From: Otis tarda
Lineage: Eukaryota > Chordata > Aves > Otidiformes > Otididae
Reading direction: 5' to 3'
NCBI GenBank assembly: GCA_026413225.1
Contig: CM048552.1
Span: forward strand, 162,080,053-162,144,052
Length of the DNA: 64,000 nt
The notes beneath the pieces are model-generated. The model saw only the letters and a list, made by a program, of their open reading frames with translations, was not told the origin of the DNA and did not search any database. Below are positions 24,651 to 37,929 of this stretch, piece after piece. How positions within the stretch are numbered: position 1 is the stretch's first letter; every line of letters starts with the position of its first letter. The position numbers and the translations under genes are program-made.

Positions 24651-26879
24651 AGTCAGGATACTGAGTGGCACTGTTCATTCATTGTCTTTCAGGTTATTAA
24701 TTCTGAGAATGGTTTTAGCAAATTTATCAGCAAGACTGAATGCATTTTAATGCTTTTTAAGAATACTCTTGATTTTTCTCTGTAAATTTAATCCCCCAGC
24801 ACAACAGGCTAAGCTATAGCTCACTCCATGAGGTATGTTTTAAAATACTAGACCAGTCAAACAAAATTAGAGGACTCCTGTTACTTTAGAATTTAACCCT
24901 AGTAGGTAATGAGAATATTGTTGAGCATCTTTAATACATTATATGCAATTAGCTCTTCCACAATTAAGAACTTAGAAAAAAGTCTTCACTTGAAGAATAT
25001 CAATGGGATTCCAAACAGGAAAACAGAAAGGCTTTATGTTTCTTTGATACTAAAATACCCTCTTTTTCACAGAAAGATATTAGCTTTACTAAAAGTTTCC
25101 AAACTCCTCACCTCCCCCAGTATTCAAAATATTTAATACTTTAATTCTTGAGTGCTTTAATTCTCACACAATTATGCTGAATTGTGCCTTCATTGAAGCT
25201 AAGATGCTAGCCAGATGGCTGGAAGCTATCCAATGATTACTTAGCAGAACCCAGCCAAGATTTATGAAAAACTATTGCTTATAGGACAATGTTCATTCTT
25301 GTGAAATGTCAGTGAGTTAACTGGTTTATATCAGAAAAGTGAAATTCATATTGCAACTCATAGCATATTTCAGATCGAGTTACAGCCCTGTACTGACATC
25401 CATCATCATTAATTTTCAGGTCATGCATACACGCACTGATTTTACTTTTGTTTAGGGATCCAATTTCCAATAGTAATTCACAGTTATTATAGAAAAGTAT
25501 ACAAAAATTGCTGAGGAAGTATCATGAATTTTTGGTAGTTCATGTCCAGTTTAATTACTTTTCAGGAACTTATGATACCAACTTGTTGCAAACCTATTCA
25601 TGCAGGGTACAAAGAATACTTCTCAAGAAGACCTTTCCATTTCAGGAGTTTCTCTTTCATGAAATTCTCGAAAAAGTCTAGGACTCAAAAGATAAAAAAG
25701 CTTTTAGAATTATTTATTAACCACTAGCTCTGAAGAGAATACAAAATTCTCTGGACAAAAGAATTAATATTCATGACTGTAGAAGCATTGTCACATACTA
25801 GAGTTTGTACGCCAGTGTATGCAAAGATGAGCAGTTCTATTGAAATGCATATGATTAAAATGCAGATAGGCTAAATGTACCTTTTCATCTTTGCAGGTTG
25901 CAATACGTATTGTGATCCAGGGGATTAAATAATAACTTTGCCTACAGAACCCCACAGGAGACCTCCACAGAAGCCGAGTTGTCTTTTAGAAGAAAGGAAG
26001 GACTATTTCTCTTTCTTGACTTGAAAGACAGAGTAAGTATTATCTCCGGGTCAGACTTTCAACCTATAAATATGGTTCCTCAGGCTGTGAGAAAGAGTAG
26101 ACTGAAGCCACAGTACTGTCAGCCCACATATCCTGCTCTAGGCAGTTTGAGGCACTTCTATCTGTGCTGCATATAGCAGAGCTTATTCTGTGGCACCTAA
26201 CTATCCACAGGCTATATATTTTGCTTAACGTCCAATGATGTAAAATTTAGGAGTTGCAGCATCAGCTCAGGATTCCTCTCCTAAACCAAAAGAAAATGAA
26301 TCTTTTATTTCAGAATCTCTGTTTTGTTATAGCCTGTTGTATCTGGATCAAGAACCAGCATTTTTCATCTCCAGAAAAATATGTCAGTCCCAAAGTCACT
26401 GAGCTCTCTTTCCTTTCTGTTTGGTGTTCCCTGCCTCATCTGGAAAAGGGAGATGCTGTTGATTTCTGTGTTGGCTAGGTAAATGGTCAACTTCTGAGTG
26501 GTAAAACCTTTTTCTCCCTCTCTGACCCAGTGCCTGTATTTGGGATGGGAACACAGACATGTACTCACATCATTTCTGGCCATTCCTAGCTTTCAAAATT
26601 CCTACTGGAACAAGCCTGACTAAAAATGAATCTAAATAAATTTGTAGACTAAAAATGCCACTCTGAGTTTATTTTTTTTTTAATATAAGTGTTGCTGACT
26701 CAAGATACTTTGCATGCTGTTAGCTGTCAATATTAGTATTAGGAAGGAAGCTATCACCTGCTTTGATTTCAGAATTTAAACTAGTATTTCTATGGGACTC
26801 TGCACAGCCCTGTGCTATACAGATTTACCAAGTAGCTGAGAGCCTCCACTCAGCTGTTTTTCAACATGTGCTGCTGCCA
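24651..26879. other. AT-rich unique sequence, no gene seen
   Basis: No repeat terminus or domain-bearing frame was recognised. Frames of 60-80 codons (24909-25136, 26254-26478) look like chance. Confidence 0.5.
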
Positions 26880-27230
26880 GGGATTGTTCCTCCTCAGGTG
26901 CAGAACTTTGCACTTTCCCTTGTTGAACTTAATGAGGTTCCTGACAGCCCATTTCTCCAGCCTATTAAGGTGCCTCTATATGGCAGCAAAACCCTCAGGC
27001 ATATCACCTATGCTTCCCAGCTTTGTGTCTTCAGCAAGCTTGCTGAGGGTACACTCCACTCCATCATCCAGATCATTAATTAAGTTGTTGAGCAGAATTG
27101 GATCCTGTATTGGCCCCTAGAGTACACCACTGTTACTGGCCTTCAAGTAGACTTCATGCCACTGATCCCCTCCTTCCGGGGTTGGCTGTTCTGCTCTTCC
27201 AGCCCATATACTTCACCAGCTTTACCTCAA
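26880..27230 (-). mobile_element. CR1 LINE internal fragment, minus strand
   Basis: TTGTTCCTCCTCAGGTGCAG, CTTGTTGAACTTAATGAGG, GCTTTGTGTCTTCAGCAAG and GAGTACACCACTGTTACTGG match, in reverse, the CR1 region around the catalytic FADD motif and the preceding GVPQGS/LGPLLFN loop. Both ends are ragged and the 3' tail is absent. Indels break the frame throughout. Confidence 0.85.
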
Positions 27231-28975
27231 AAGAGCAAACAACAACAGTGAGTGAATTGTGCCAGATACTTGTAAGCATGGAATTAAACATTTAGAATAA
27301 AACCTTTTAAATATTTTTAACATACCTACATGAAATAGAGGAGGAGAAAGATAAAACCATTTTTGTTAAAACACAGTGTTGAAGACTTAATTTGTCAACA
27401 TTCAGCTCTCGACATTTTCTGACACCAAGAATAACAACAAACTGTTGTAAAAAGAGACAGAGAGAGAGAAAAGACTGGACAATAGGAAAAATTCCATATT
27501 GATATCTGACTTGGGTAGCTTTGATATCACTCATTGCAGAAAGTTTTGATCTCAGGTAGATCTTTAGACCTCACGACTAACTTACTTTTCACTAACTACA
27601 GTGAAAAAAAAATTAATTATGTTGACTTTCTGGAATCTTACAAAAATAAGTTAATAAAGAAAATCAAAACCTTTCGATTTATCTTAAAAAGCTTTTTCCT
27701 TTCAAATGAAATTAATTAATTTCCAGATACTTGTAAGGACAAGGCAGCATACTGCGTTGTCTTACCCTCTTTGGCCAGCCTTTCACTGCTATATTTACTC
27801 GACCTAGAATGACCTTTGCAGCTAAAGATTGTTTCATGATTTATACAATTCATTTTTTTTGCAGATCACTACTGCTTTCTGAACTGCCCCCATCAGTATT
27901 TTTTCAATATAATAGTTCAAGGCCTTAATTTTATTTTTTAATCTTGTTTGAATAAAATCTTTCATAAAACATATCTAAAAAGGTATAAACCAGTAATGTT
28001 GTTGAGTCCAGTATTTCGGACTCAGCTATCCAAACTAAGTGTCCAGTACTGTTTGAGAAGTCCCAGGGTATCCAAGAGATACATCCTGAGCTGGAAGCTA
28101 TGAAACAGGAGGAAAATGAGACTTGCAACCTATTGCAGAAACAGCTAGGAGCCAGGAGAAAATCTCATTTGACACTGGATGTTTTATGCTAAGGCAACCA
28201 GATTAATCCCAATGGAAGACATCACTGTGCAGAACATAAGACTTCATTTGCAAGAAAATACATTCAAATCTATTGCCTCTTTCTTTTATACCTACTGCTA
28301 TATCTGTGCTTTTTTTTTTTTCCCCCTCTGCTAATGTGCTTCACATTGTCTAATATGCATTTGGTAATATTCCAGAAATATTTTAAATTCTTTATGTGCC
28401 CTGTTCATTTCCCATTCTGTTTGCTAACCTACTCTAAACTGCTTTGCTCCCAATCACTTAGAGGACAACTATGGTTTCAGACAGAGAGAACAATAACAAC
28501 CTAATTCTTGCACAATATAATGCTCACTGGATATTGAACTAACAATAAACCAAATACGCCTAGTTTTTCACTTTTAAAAAATAATTCACTTAGCCAAATT
28601 GCAAGAATCCATCACTAATCAATGGGATGAATATTCAAATAAAGAAATAATAACACTGTATACTATTCTTAACAGCTAGAGCTTCTGGTGATTTTTCAAA
28701 CTCTTATACTGGGCTTCTCTTTATTTCAATACAAGTACAATGCACAAATGGCTAAAATGACTGGACCTAGAAATTTTTGCTTCTTCCCTTTCCTAATCAG
28801 AAATATTAGACATTCAATTAAATTAAATCATAATTTTAATATCTGTGATTCATGTGTACTTATCATATTAACTTTAAATTTCCTTACATATACAAATATA
28901 TGCATGCATACATATACAGAATAACTTCATGATATTACATGACATATAAAACAAAAAAAATCTTTTAATATTTTG
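27231..28975. other. AT-rich unique sequence, no gene seen
   Basis: No recognised repeat or gene. A T/C-rich run lies at about 28308-28326. Confidence 0.5.
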
Positions 28976-28980
28976 ACAAG

Positions 28981-29719
28981 TGTTTACCCCTGCTCAGGGA
29001 CAAGTTACGCAGTCACTCACTCACCCCACCCTCTGAGGGAATAGGGGAGAGATAATATAACAAAGAGCTCGAGGTTTGAGATAAGGACAGGGAGAGATCA
29101 TTCAAATTACCATTATGGGTAAAACAGACTCGACTTGGGGAAAACTATTTATTTATTATTATTAATAAAACCAAAGCAGGATAATGAGGAAGAGAATAAA
29201 ACCAACTTTCCCCTCACCCCTCCCTCTTCTGTGGCTGAACTTCCTTTCAATTATCTCTACCTCCTTCCCCTTCTCAAGCGGCACAGTGAGGCGAAGAGGG
29301 AATGGGGGTCACGGTCAGTTCATCACATGTTGCTTTCCACTGCTACTTCCTCCCTGGGGTAAGAACTCCTCACATTCCTCCCCTGCTCCAGCGTGGGGTC
29401 GCTACCAAAGGGCTACAGTCCTTCATGAACTGCTCCAGCGCAGGTTGTTTTCCATAGGGTGCAGTCCCTCTGGAACTGACTGCCCCGCCCTGCTTCTGCT
29501 TCTTCACCTCTTTTTTTTTTTTTTTTTTAATTTTTCCCCTTCTTAAATACACTATCACAGAGGTGTTATCCCTGAATATTCCATCACCAATTGTCTCAGC
29601 CCTGCCCAGCAGCAGATCTACCCTAGACCCAGCCACATCCACGAGATGAAGGGGAAACTTCTAAAAGCTTCTCGCAGAAGCTGCCTTTGTAGCCCCCTCC
29701 ACTAAAAGAAACAAACACA
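28981..29719 (-). mobile_element. Old LTR, family B (ERVL-like), minus strand
   Basis: Read on the minus strand this 739-bp element aligns with the LTR at 36973-38116. Shared blocks are TTTTAGTGGAGGGGGC near the 5' end, the GATAACACCTCTGTGATA and TATTTAAGAAGGGG promoter stretch, TAGTTTTCCCCAAGTCGAG and GAGTGAGTGACTGCGTAAC. Suggested termini TGTGTTT...GTAAACA give an imperfect 5-bp duplication, ACAAG (28976-28980) and ACAAA (29720-29724). It lacks about 400 bp present in the other copy, mainly its GC-rich middle. Divergence and the decayed duplication point to an old insertion. Confidence 0.85.
29542..29550 (-). promoter_or_regulatory. LTR family B TATA-like element
   Basis: The minus strand reads GTATTTAAG, identical to 37145-37153 in the sister LTR. 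Conservation between two otherwise diverged copies supports a core promoter role in the parent ERV. Confidence 0.5.
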
Positions 29720-29724
29720 ACAAA

Positions 29725-32700
29725 TTTCACAACATAGTATTTTAATGTTATTTCTTTGATAAAGTGACAAAATAAAAACAAAAAGCAAGATTGATATGCC
29801 TGATCACAACACAACTGAGTAGCTACTTTCTGTATATTTTTGTCCCTTTGTTTCAGCAGAAGTTCTTCTAGAGTCAAGTGCGATCTGGAATAAGTACCTA
29901 ATCTTATCATCTCTCACTAAAAATGTGTGCAGAATGTTTCTTGGAAATATACACATTTGTCTATATTGGAAATAGAATTTATCATTGGCTATGAGATCAT
30001 GATTAATTTTGGTTTATAGTTTACTATTGATTGCTTGCACTTTCCTCAACTACTACAATTTTAAATGTAATAAATAATAATAAAAATGTTTGATTTTATC
30101 TTACCTATTTCTACAGAAAAAATAATCAGAGTATCACAATTGAAAAGAAACTACAGAAATGTGGAACAGTGATAGCTTAGTAGACTAGGGAAGATGAATT
30201 GCTACAATGCTCTTTAAACACACAATTTTTAATGCTGATCCTATGTCTGACTATTCTGCTAGCTTCTTTGGCGTTCCAATACTCTGCTTTTGTGGAAGCC
30301 TGGTAAGAGTTATCAAAATATTGACAGGAACATATACTTGTTCTCCAAGATTTCTGTATGGAAAACATTATACTACAAACACTTTTCCAGAAGCTGCATT
30401 AAATTTTGACTTAATGACAAGGAACAGCCAACAACTTACAGCACCAGTGGAAAAATGGAGAAGCTAGCAGTCATGTGTCTACATTGACAACTGGGAAATA
30501 GAAAAAATTCCTAAAGGAAACTAAATGTAATCATTAAACTTCCAAGGAAATATTAAGGCAAATAAGAATTACACAACAACAAAAAAAATATTCTAACACT
30601 GATGTATGACCTAAAGTTGACACAGATGGCCAATTCATCAATCAGTCATAATACAGCATGTCAAAACAGTATAAAAATACTTCTGTTTGGAACAAAAATA
30701 TTTCGCCTTTGGAACAAAGGTGAAATATTCCACCATAAGTGATAAGAAAATCTTTCTATGCCATCACTAAATAAAATTATGTTAAATGACAGCTGTTAAA
30801 CGTTTTAAATCCAGTTTAGATCTTATTTTTAAATAATAAAATACGGGCATTGAATTTCACCACCCTGCAAATTGAAAGGCTGTAGTAGATAAATCAGAAT
30901 ATATATGCAAGCTAATAAGACTAATTTGCAGAGAAGAACATTAAAATTACAGATCAAGGAGCAGTCTGGATGACTGATATTGATTCTTTAATACATTTTA
31001 GACTACAGTGTAGGATCTGGGAAATCTGGACAAGTTAATGTTCTCCCCAGCATTTTAAAAGGGAAATTGGTTCACCAAGGCAACTATGGATCTGTTAGCT
31101 TCATATCAATCTTATAAAAACCAAGAAAAATTGACATGTGATACAGTCTAGAAATATTTAACAGATGGCAGTGAAATCACTGCTAATTTAACACGGCTTA
31201 TATATATATGTGTATAAATATATGTCTTCTGAGACAAGACTTATACATAGGTGATTCTGGTATGCACTCATATTTATGTACACATGTAATCATTTATATG
31301 GGTGTATATATTCATATGCATGATCATCATTCAAGACAAAGAAAACTACTGATAAAATAAGATTTCCATAGAATAAGCCACTCAGATTTAAAGGTATTTA
31401 TTAACCTGCCTATCATTCATTTCAGTCTTGCATGACATAATAATAAGAAGCTTATACTAAATCATTCTTTTGTCATCTTGAAATCTATGAATCATCTATT
31501 GAAATAAAGCAATATACCATTAAAATTCCTATGCTGATATCTCAGGAAAAAAGTGTTTAGCTATTGAGACTCAGGAAAAAGAAATCCTGTGTGATAGTTA
31601 TGTGGAACTTTATTTTCTTTCTTAGGAGGGAAAGGTGTTATGAGCTTCTGTGTCCTTCTTCTTATTATTTGCTTTCACAAAGCAATAATATATGAACACG
31701 ATAAATTTATACTTTAGCCATTTGCTGCTGGAAAAACAAAACTTTAAGATAGCTTTGTAGAGGCTGGACATGATTTGCTTGCTAAAGAGTTAATACTGCA
31801 GATTTTTGGGAATTTCCTGCCCAGGACCAGTTGAAGCAGGAACTGGGAATGAAGGTTGTGTATGCAAGTGAAAACCTTCCTGATTATAATTAATTATCTA
31901 GCTAACTTAGAGTTTGGCTAGAACAAAGGGGAAAGTAGACAACACAATGTGCAGAACTTGTCACAGGATAAGGAAAAAGATTATCAAGTCAAGAGAAATA
32001 AATACATGCTGGCTCATCAAGCAGTGGTTCTCTGCAGTGAAGTCAGTGCAGGAGGAAGGAAGGTTTTAATTTCCTTCTCTTTAGGATTCCTCTAAATGTT
32101 AAATTAGATCTAATCCTCATTTAGAGGAATGTTGAGCTTGCTTGTTTCTCACCCTTACTAAATGCCTCCCATAGAACCAAACTGTAGTCTCATTAAAGAA
32201 TGGACCAAATGTCTATTTCATTTAGAGCAAGATTTGACCTGTAAAGCTTTCAGGGAAGAAATACAGGCTGAGTAAGAAACTTACATAGAGATAGACTAAG
32301 TGATCTTTGCTATTCTGTGCTTTCCCTCTTAATAAGTTTTGGTTTCTGTTCAATTTTTGTTAAAAAGTGAATATTTAGAAATCATAAAGCATTAGTTCCT
32401 ATTTAAAATCTGTGAATTACATGAGGACAACTGTACTAATATGACATAAACCTGCAAAAACCTGCAGTCATGTACATTGCAAGGCTCTTTTTTATGCCTG
32501 AAAATCCCATGTGGCATGCTGTAGTTTGTTCCCCTCTGAACAAGTGAGGAAGTGTCTTGCATAATGGATCAGTCTGCCTCAAAAGGTAATTTACACTTTT
32601 TTTGGATAGAATTGAGAAACTGATCTGTGAAGGTCTTTAATGAGAATACACTCATTCATAGTAGGAGGAGAACAGATAATCTTTTCCAAGTTTCCCTTTA

Positions 32701-32860
32701 CAGCTAACAGATATTTATAAATAGCAGAAAAGCTTGTTCTTATTGTGTATATGCAGTCTTTTTTTTTACGTAAAATATAGATATTACTTTTATAATCTTT
32801 CATGAAATGACTGGCAAAACATGTCTACTGAACACTATATAAAGTTGTGGCATAGTGTAA
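29725..32860. other. AT-rich unique sequence, no gene seen
   Basis: AT-rich with TA/TG-rich runs at 31199-31222. Open frames are short and featureless. No repeat terminus was recognised. Confidence 0.5.
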
Positions 32861-32861
32861 T

Positions 32862-32890
32862 CACACACACACACACACACACACCCCCCC
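32862..32890 (+). repeat. (CA)n microsatellite followed by a C run
   Basis: About eleven to twelve CA units (32862-32884) run directly into a seven-C run. Confidence 0.95.
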
Positions 32891-35103
32891 GCCACCCAGC
32901 CCACAACTCAGTATTCTGCTTAAGAAATGTTGGAAGAAAAAAATAAGGCATTGTGGAGTGACAGAGTTCCAAGCGTGTTTTCAGTCCAGTGTTGAAGATT
33001 ACTCTCCCACGACACATCTTTCACAACTTTGTGTTACTATTAAATAAAAAAAAAAAACAAGTCCAGTTCTTCAACTCAGTCAATAATAAAGGACAGTATT
33101 TACATTTACAGGATAGACTTGTGTATTCTTGGTTTGTCCAGTATCTAATGTGTGAGAAACAAATCCTGCCTCTTTAATGATCCATCAGTATCATTAAAGG
33201 TAACCTGAAATCCCTGAAGTAGTAGGTTTAGCAGAACTTCAGAACTTCTTTATTAAATACACTTTGCTTCACTAAATAAATAAATACTCAAAAGAAATTT
33301 TTATTTTGGTTCGCAGTGATTTTTAGCTTCTTTTTCTCCATCTGTACTTTTCTTGCAACCTTTATAGAAGGATCTCTTTTTTTCCAGTTCATTTAGTACA
33401 GATTGCTTCCATACTAACTGTTGCTAGATTCGTCTAGAGCAGAGTGGCTACAACTCAGTCCAGGACCAGGAATTATTCTTGGCTTGATACTCTATAGTCC
33501 TACTCATCTACAAGCTCTTCAGTGCCTTCCACATGCCATGCACAACACTTTTATGTTCCACCAATGCAACAATATGTGCCAGTTGTTATAGTCTCATTTT
33601 TTATTTCCACAAGCATAGGCCAGGGCTATGCTCACACAAGTCAGCACCAGCTTCTGCAGATGTAAAAGGAAATTCTCACAACTGTGAGTTGCTGGTTTGG
33701 TATGAGAACCTGTGATACCATTTTAAGGCCTGAAAAGTTTTAAGATTTTCTTAAGCTGTTTGAATAACTTATTATTAAACAAGGTATCAAGAAGAATGAT
33801 GTGCAAGCATGGGATATTACAACACTAAGAACTATGATACTGCTTGAGTTTAGGGTAGGAGAAAAGATCTTGCTCAGAGTGTTCTTTGCTTCATTTCTTA
33901 GATTGTATCTTAGGCACGACTGAATATGCTATTTGGACCACTAAATATACTGAGCTAACTATAAACTTTGAAGAATTCTCTACTTTCTTTCTCAGAACTC
34001 ATTATTTCCCCTTCAGATTCATTACAATGAATACATAACTTGGAGCTAGATATAGATTCAACTATCTAACTAAGAGTTAGACATTTTTAATAGATTTCTA
34101 AATACCAGATTATATTAATGGAGGTGTCATTATATTATCAAAAGGATCTTTCATCTAAAACAAATGACAATGAAACTGGGACGGGAACCAAGTCCTGTTT
34201 CTAGATACAAACATTAGGACAGAGAAAGATGCCCTCTTTTGCTCATTCAGTCATCTTGTATTACTATTACTTCTGGGACAGTAAGGCCCTTCAAACAGTA
34301 TAGTCAGAGATCTCTCTCAGTCCTAACCACAAGACTTTCTCTAAATATATTAATTGATGAGACATGCAGTTTTGAACCTCTTCAGGCAGAGGAAAATCTG
34401 AACTGATGACCTCACTCTTCATTGGTCTCTGAAGGCCCTTTATAGTTATAATAATATGGGGAACTCCCTTTATGTTTAAAAGTAAGTGATGGAAAAATCT
34501 GGATTTTTTTTTTCTTTCATCTTTTAGGTGTATTTTTACTGCCCTACTAAATCAGGCCCTCCAGAAACAATAAGGAAAAAGATACTAGTTTCTGGTCCCA
34601 GTTCCACTTCAATACCACATAAGGTACTGTATGCGTTTACTGATGCTCAACGTTTGTGTGACCTGCAGATTATTTTGCCAAACCTCTCAACTCTTTTCTG
34701 TCTCTCTGCTACATCTATATTTCTTTAGCATGAAGACAGATCAAGGAAGATGGAATTCTTTCCATGTGCTATATTATTCACCACCTTAAAATCAATGGCA
34801 AGAGTCACAAGGGCAACAGAGACGCATATTAAACAGCCTACCGTTAACTCTGTATCTCTGAGGTTTTCATTCAGTTTCTTTAAGAACCTGTTAATTTCGC
34901 AAGCTTCTTTTTTTTTTTTTCTTTTATTTTCTTCCCATTCTCTTTCTCTTTTTTTCACTCCAAGCTTTTATCAGAAAAATAGAAATTCCTGCTTTTGGCT
35001 GACAGGAGCTGGATTCAATCACCTCAAAGCCTATCTATTCTGCTTTCAGCAGTAGTCAGAAGCCTTTGCTAAGGCAACTTGCCTTCACTCAGCAAGCAAG
35101 TGA
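32891..35103. other. Unique sequence, no gene seen
   Basis: No transposon or exon was recognised. A T-rich stretch at 34907-34965 produces low-complexity Phe/Ser/Leu-rich and Lys/Glu-rich frames on opposite strands. Confidence 0.5.
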
Positions 35104-35108
35104 CTTTG

Positions 35109-35792
35109 TGTCCTGGTTTCAGCAGGGATGGAGTTAATTTTCCTCTCAGTAGCCAGTGTGTTTTGGATTCCGTGTGTGAAGAATGTTGATAAAAACACTG
35201 ATGATACGAGTTGTTTTTAATGAGACCAAAGACACTGTCTGGCTTTCCAAGTCTCGTTAACGTACAGATGTGGGTGAAAGACAGACAGAATAATTGACCC
35301 AAACTGGCCAAAGAGAGCATTCCATGCCATAAAAGTCATGCTCAGTATATAAGGGCCGGGTTGCCCGTGGGAGTGGGCATTGCATTGCATTCCATTCCAT
35401 TCAGGCATCCATTCCGTTCGGGTATCCCTTCCAGCACCCTTGGCATCCTTTTCTTCTCTCTTGCTTGCTGGCACCGTTCCCTCTACCTTGCTGGCTTGCT
35501 CTCCCCTCTTTGCTTGCTGCTCAGTGTCGTTTCCGTGATTGCTGCTCAGGACGGGCTGCGTTGGTCACCCGGACATCAGGTGGTGAGAAATTGTACATTG
35601 TTCATTTTGTATATTTTGTATATATTAATATCCTTATATTCTGTTATCTTTGTAGGGTTTTTTAGTATTTTAGTAAACTGTTTTTATCTCAACCCACGAG
35701 TTTTCCTTTCTTCCCAATTTCTCCACCCCGTCCCGCTGGGTAGGGGGAGGGTGAGTGAGAAACTGTGTGGTGATCTGGGCTAAACTACCACA
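35109..35792 (+). mobile_element. Solo LTR, family A (ERVL-like), plus strand
   Basis: This 684-bp LTR starts TGTCCTGGTTTCAGCAGGGA and ends AAACTACCACA, homologous end to end with 2379-3065. The flanks CTTTG (35104-35108) and CTTTA (35793-35797) are a 5-bp duplication with one mismatch. The sequence includes a TATA box at 35346 and a short GCATTGCATTCCATTCCATT repeat just after it. No internal retroviral genes flank it, so it is a solo LTR. The 140-codon frame at 35361-35783 lies wholly inside the LTR and is not a gene. Confidence 0.92.
35346..35353 (+). promoter_or_regulatory. LTR family A TATA box
   Basis: TATATAAG lies 237 bp into the LTR, followed by a GC-rich stretch where transcription would start. 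The equivalent position in the other copy reads TGTATAAG. Confidence 0.6.
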
Positions 35793-35797
35793 CTTTA

Positions 35798-36967
35798 ATA
35801 ATAAAAATAAATAAATAAACAGAGACTTGACACAAGATATAAGTAAAGACTATCTCATGGCAACAAATCCTTTCAATTCCAACCTTAATTAATGTTTCAT
35901 GCCCATGTTGTCTTATTTGCCCCTAAAATTACCGAAAAAAAATAAACCAACACAAGTGAATAACAATATTGTCATTCATCCTAACTTACCTAACTCTCTC
36001 TTTCTACTTTCATTCCCATTGTTTGTAGACAATGGAAAGAAATATGAATCTGCAAGTGGTAATTCACCTCTTTAAGACTGAGGTTCCTCCACTATGAAAA
36101 TATACTCTTCCGTTTCCCATTTCTTCCATTTGTTATAGAAGAAGTTGAGAGGCACTAGCTCAAGTATTTGATTTTTAGACATTTGAAGTTATAGGATACA
36201 AATCCTCCTTAAAGTGTATTTTTCATTAATTTGTATTCTGTGTAATTCATAACATAATGTGAGATGCTGTGGGTAAAGAGATTTAATAATACAGTGAATT
36301 TTGTGATTTAACAAGTGTCATAGAGTTACTTTGAACAGAGTTCAATAATTTTGTTCATGTTTGTAATTTAAAGAAGCACTCCCACTGACAAAATATTTAT
36401 TTTATAAGTTAAAAAAAAAACAAAAACAACCTACTATTTATCATAACAATTAATGGCAAAAAAAAGGAAAGGAGATAACTTCTTTGTGAAACTTGTATCT
36501 CTGGTTACCATTTTATACGGTGGCATTGACAGTGTGGGTTTTTTATTATTTTACATTCATACTAAAGTGAAGATTGAAATAATGTTTGAAACTCTAATCT
36601 TTTCAGTATTGTGTTCATCAGGAATCCAGGTCAGAAGTTAGCGAACGAAAGTCTATTCATAGGAATATCACATTTTTTTAAGAAACAGTTAGATAGTTCA
36701 TCAAAGTGTCACTTTACATCAGATTTATAAAAAGGATAATTAAAATATTAGTGACTGTATCAGTGTATTCTGATTTTTCTGCACATAGTTCTATATGCAG
36801 AGCTACTTGGGCAACATGATTTGATAGGTACTACTGTAAAAAGGTGATTTATAACCAGTTTTTGCAATGTCAGTTCAGTCTTTCATATTGTTACCAAAGA
36901 CTTAAAATAAAAATCATACAATTTGATGCAGAATTTCGGTTTCAAAAATATTGTTTTTATTATAAGA
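35798..36967. other. AT-rich unique sequence between two LTRs
   Basis: The stretch directly after the LTR holds (AAATA)-like runs. The remainder is AT-rich without a recognised gene or repeat. It contains no retroviral coding sequence, so the LTRs on either side are not a proviral pair. They also belong to different families. Confidence 0.55.
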
Positions 36968-36972
36968 AGCAC
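36968..36972. repeat. Target-site duplication (left) of family B LTR
   Basis: AGCAC directly precedes the LTR terminus TGTCGTGG and is repeated exactly at 38117-38121. Confidence 0.9.
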
Positions 36973-37144
36973 TGTCGTGGTTTTGTTAGTGAGGGGGGGC
37001 CTATGGTGGTAGCATCTGTAGGAAACTGCTAGAAGTCGCTCCCCTTTGTTCAGTGGACTCGGCCGGGCCTAGGGCGGACCTGCTGCTGGCCAAGGCCGAG
37101 CCGATTGGTAGCAGAATGTTCCATGATAACGCCTCTGCGATAAC

Positions 37145-37153
37145 GTATTTAAG
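37145..37153 (+). promoter_or_regulatory. LTR family B TATA-like element
   Basis: GTATTTAAG is preceded by GATAACGCCTCTGCGATAAC and conserved in the older LTR at 29542-29550. Confidence 0.55.
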
Positions 37154-37454
37154 AAGGGCAAAACAGAAAAAAAAAGAGAGAAGAGAAGATGTGAAGAAGC
37201 TGAGTGGGGGCAGAGGCGCAGAGGGGGAGGCGCAGGCCTCATGGGCCTTGCAGGCCTCACCCTCTGGCCTCTTGCCAGGTGGCCAACTGGGCCCAACTCG
37301 ATCCGGCCCGGCTGCAAGAAGTGGAAAGGAGATGAGAAGCGAATAAGATGTAAAAAAAGATCCTGAGAGACATCTACAAGCCTGTTGTGAGGAACAGCTG
37401 CAGACACCAAGGTCAGTTCAGAAAGGAGGGGGAGGAGTAATGCGGCTCCTGGCC

Positions 37455-37730
37455 AAGATTCCCCTGCAGCCTGTGGTGACGACCCTGGTGGAGCAGGTTG
37501 TCCCCCTGCAGCCCATGGAGGTCCACGGAGGAGCAGAGATCCACTTGGAGCCCGTGAAGGACTCCACACGGGGGGAGGTGGATGCCTGAAGGCGGCTGTG
37601 GCCCGTGGAGGGCCCGCTGGGACAGCCATTCTGGAGAGACTGTACTCTGTGGAAGAGATGACCCACGCTGGAGCAGTTCCACGAAGGACTGTGGCCCGTG
37701 GGAGGGACCCCACGATGGAGCAGGGGAGGA
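37455..37730 (+). repeat. Degenerate GC-rich repeats inside family B LTR
   Basis: Recurring words include CTGTGGCCCGTGG at 37596-37608 and 37689-37701 (93 bp apart), variants AGCCCATGGAGG and AGCCCGTGAAGG, GGAGCAG at several places and CCCCTGCAGCC twice. This looks like a decayed minisatellite within the LTR. Confidence 0.65.
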
Positions 37731-37929
37731 ATGTGAGGAGTTCCTCCCCCGACCATGAAGCAGCGGCGTGAAACAACGTATGATGAACTGACTGCAACCC
37801 CCATTCCCTCTTCCCCCCTGTGCTGCTCGGAGTGGGGGGAAGGTAGTAGAGATAATGTTAAGTTTGGGAAGAGGGAGGGGTGGAGGGAGGTTATCTTGTT
37901 CTCTGTCTCATTATCCTGCTGTTTGTAGT

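Noticed and set aside
29184-29642. Frames of 75-120 codons on both strands
   Set aside because: They lie inside the old family B LTR and cross an 18-base T run.
35361-35783. 140-codon Leu/Ser-rich frame with membrane-like stretches
   Set aside because: It lies wholly within the family A LTR. The homologous frame at 2428-2808 is only a diverged version of the same LTR, so similarity is due to repeat homology and not protein conservation.
37069-37797. 242-codon open frame on the minus strand, with others of 128 and 89 codons
   Set aside because: It lies entirely inside the GC-rich family B LTR and is antisense to it. It has no domain and a Pro/Ser/Leu/Ala-rich composition expected from GC-rich repeats.
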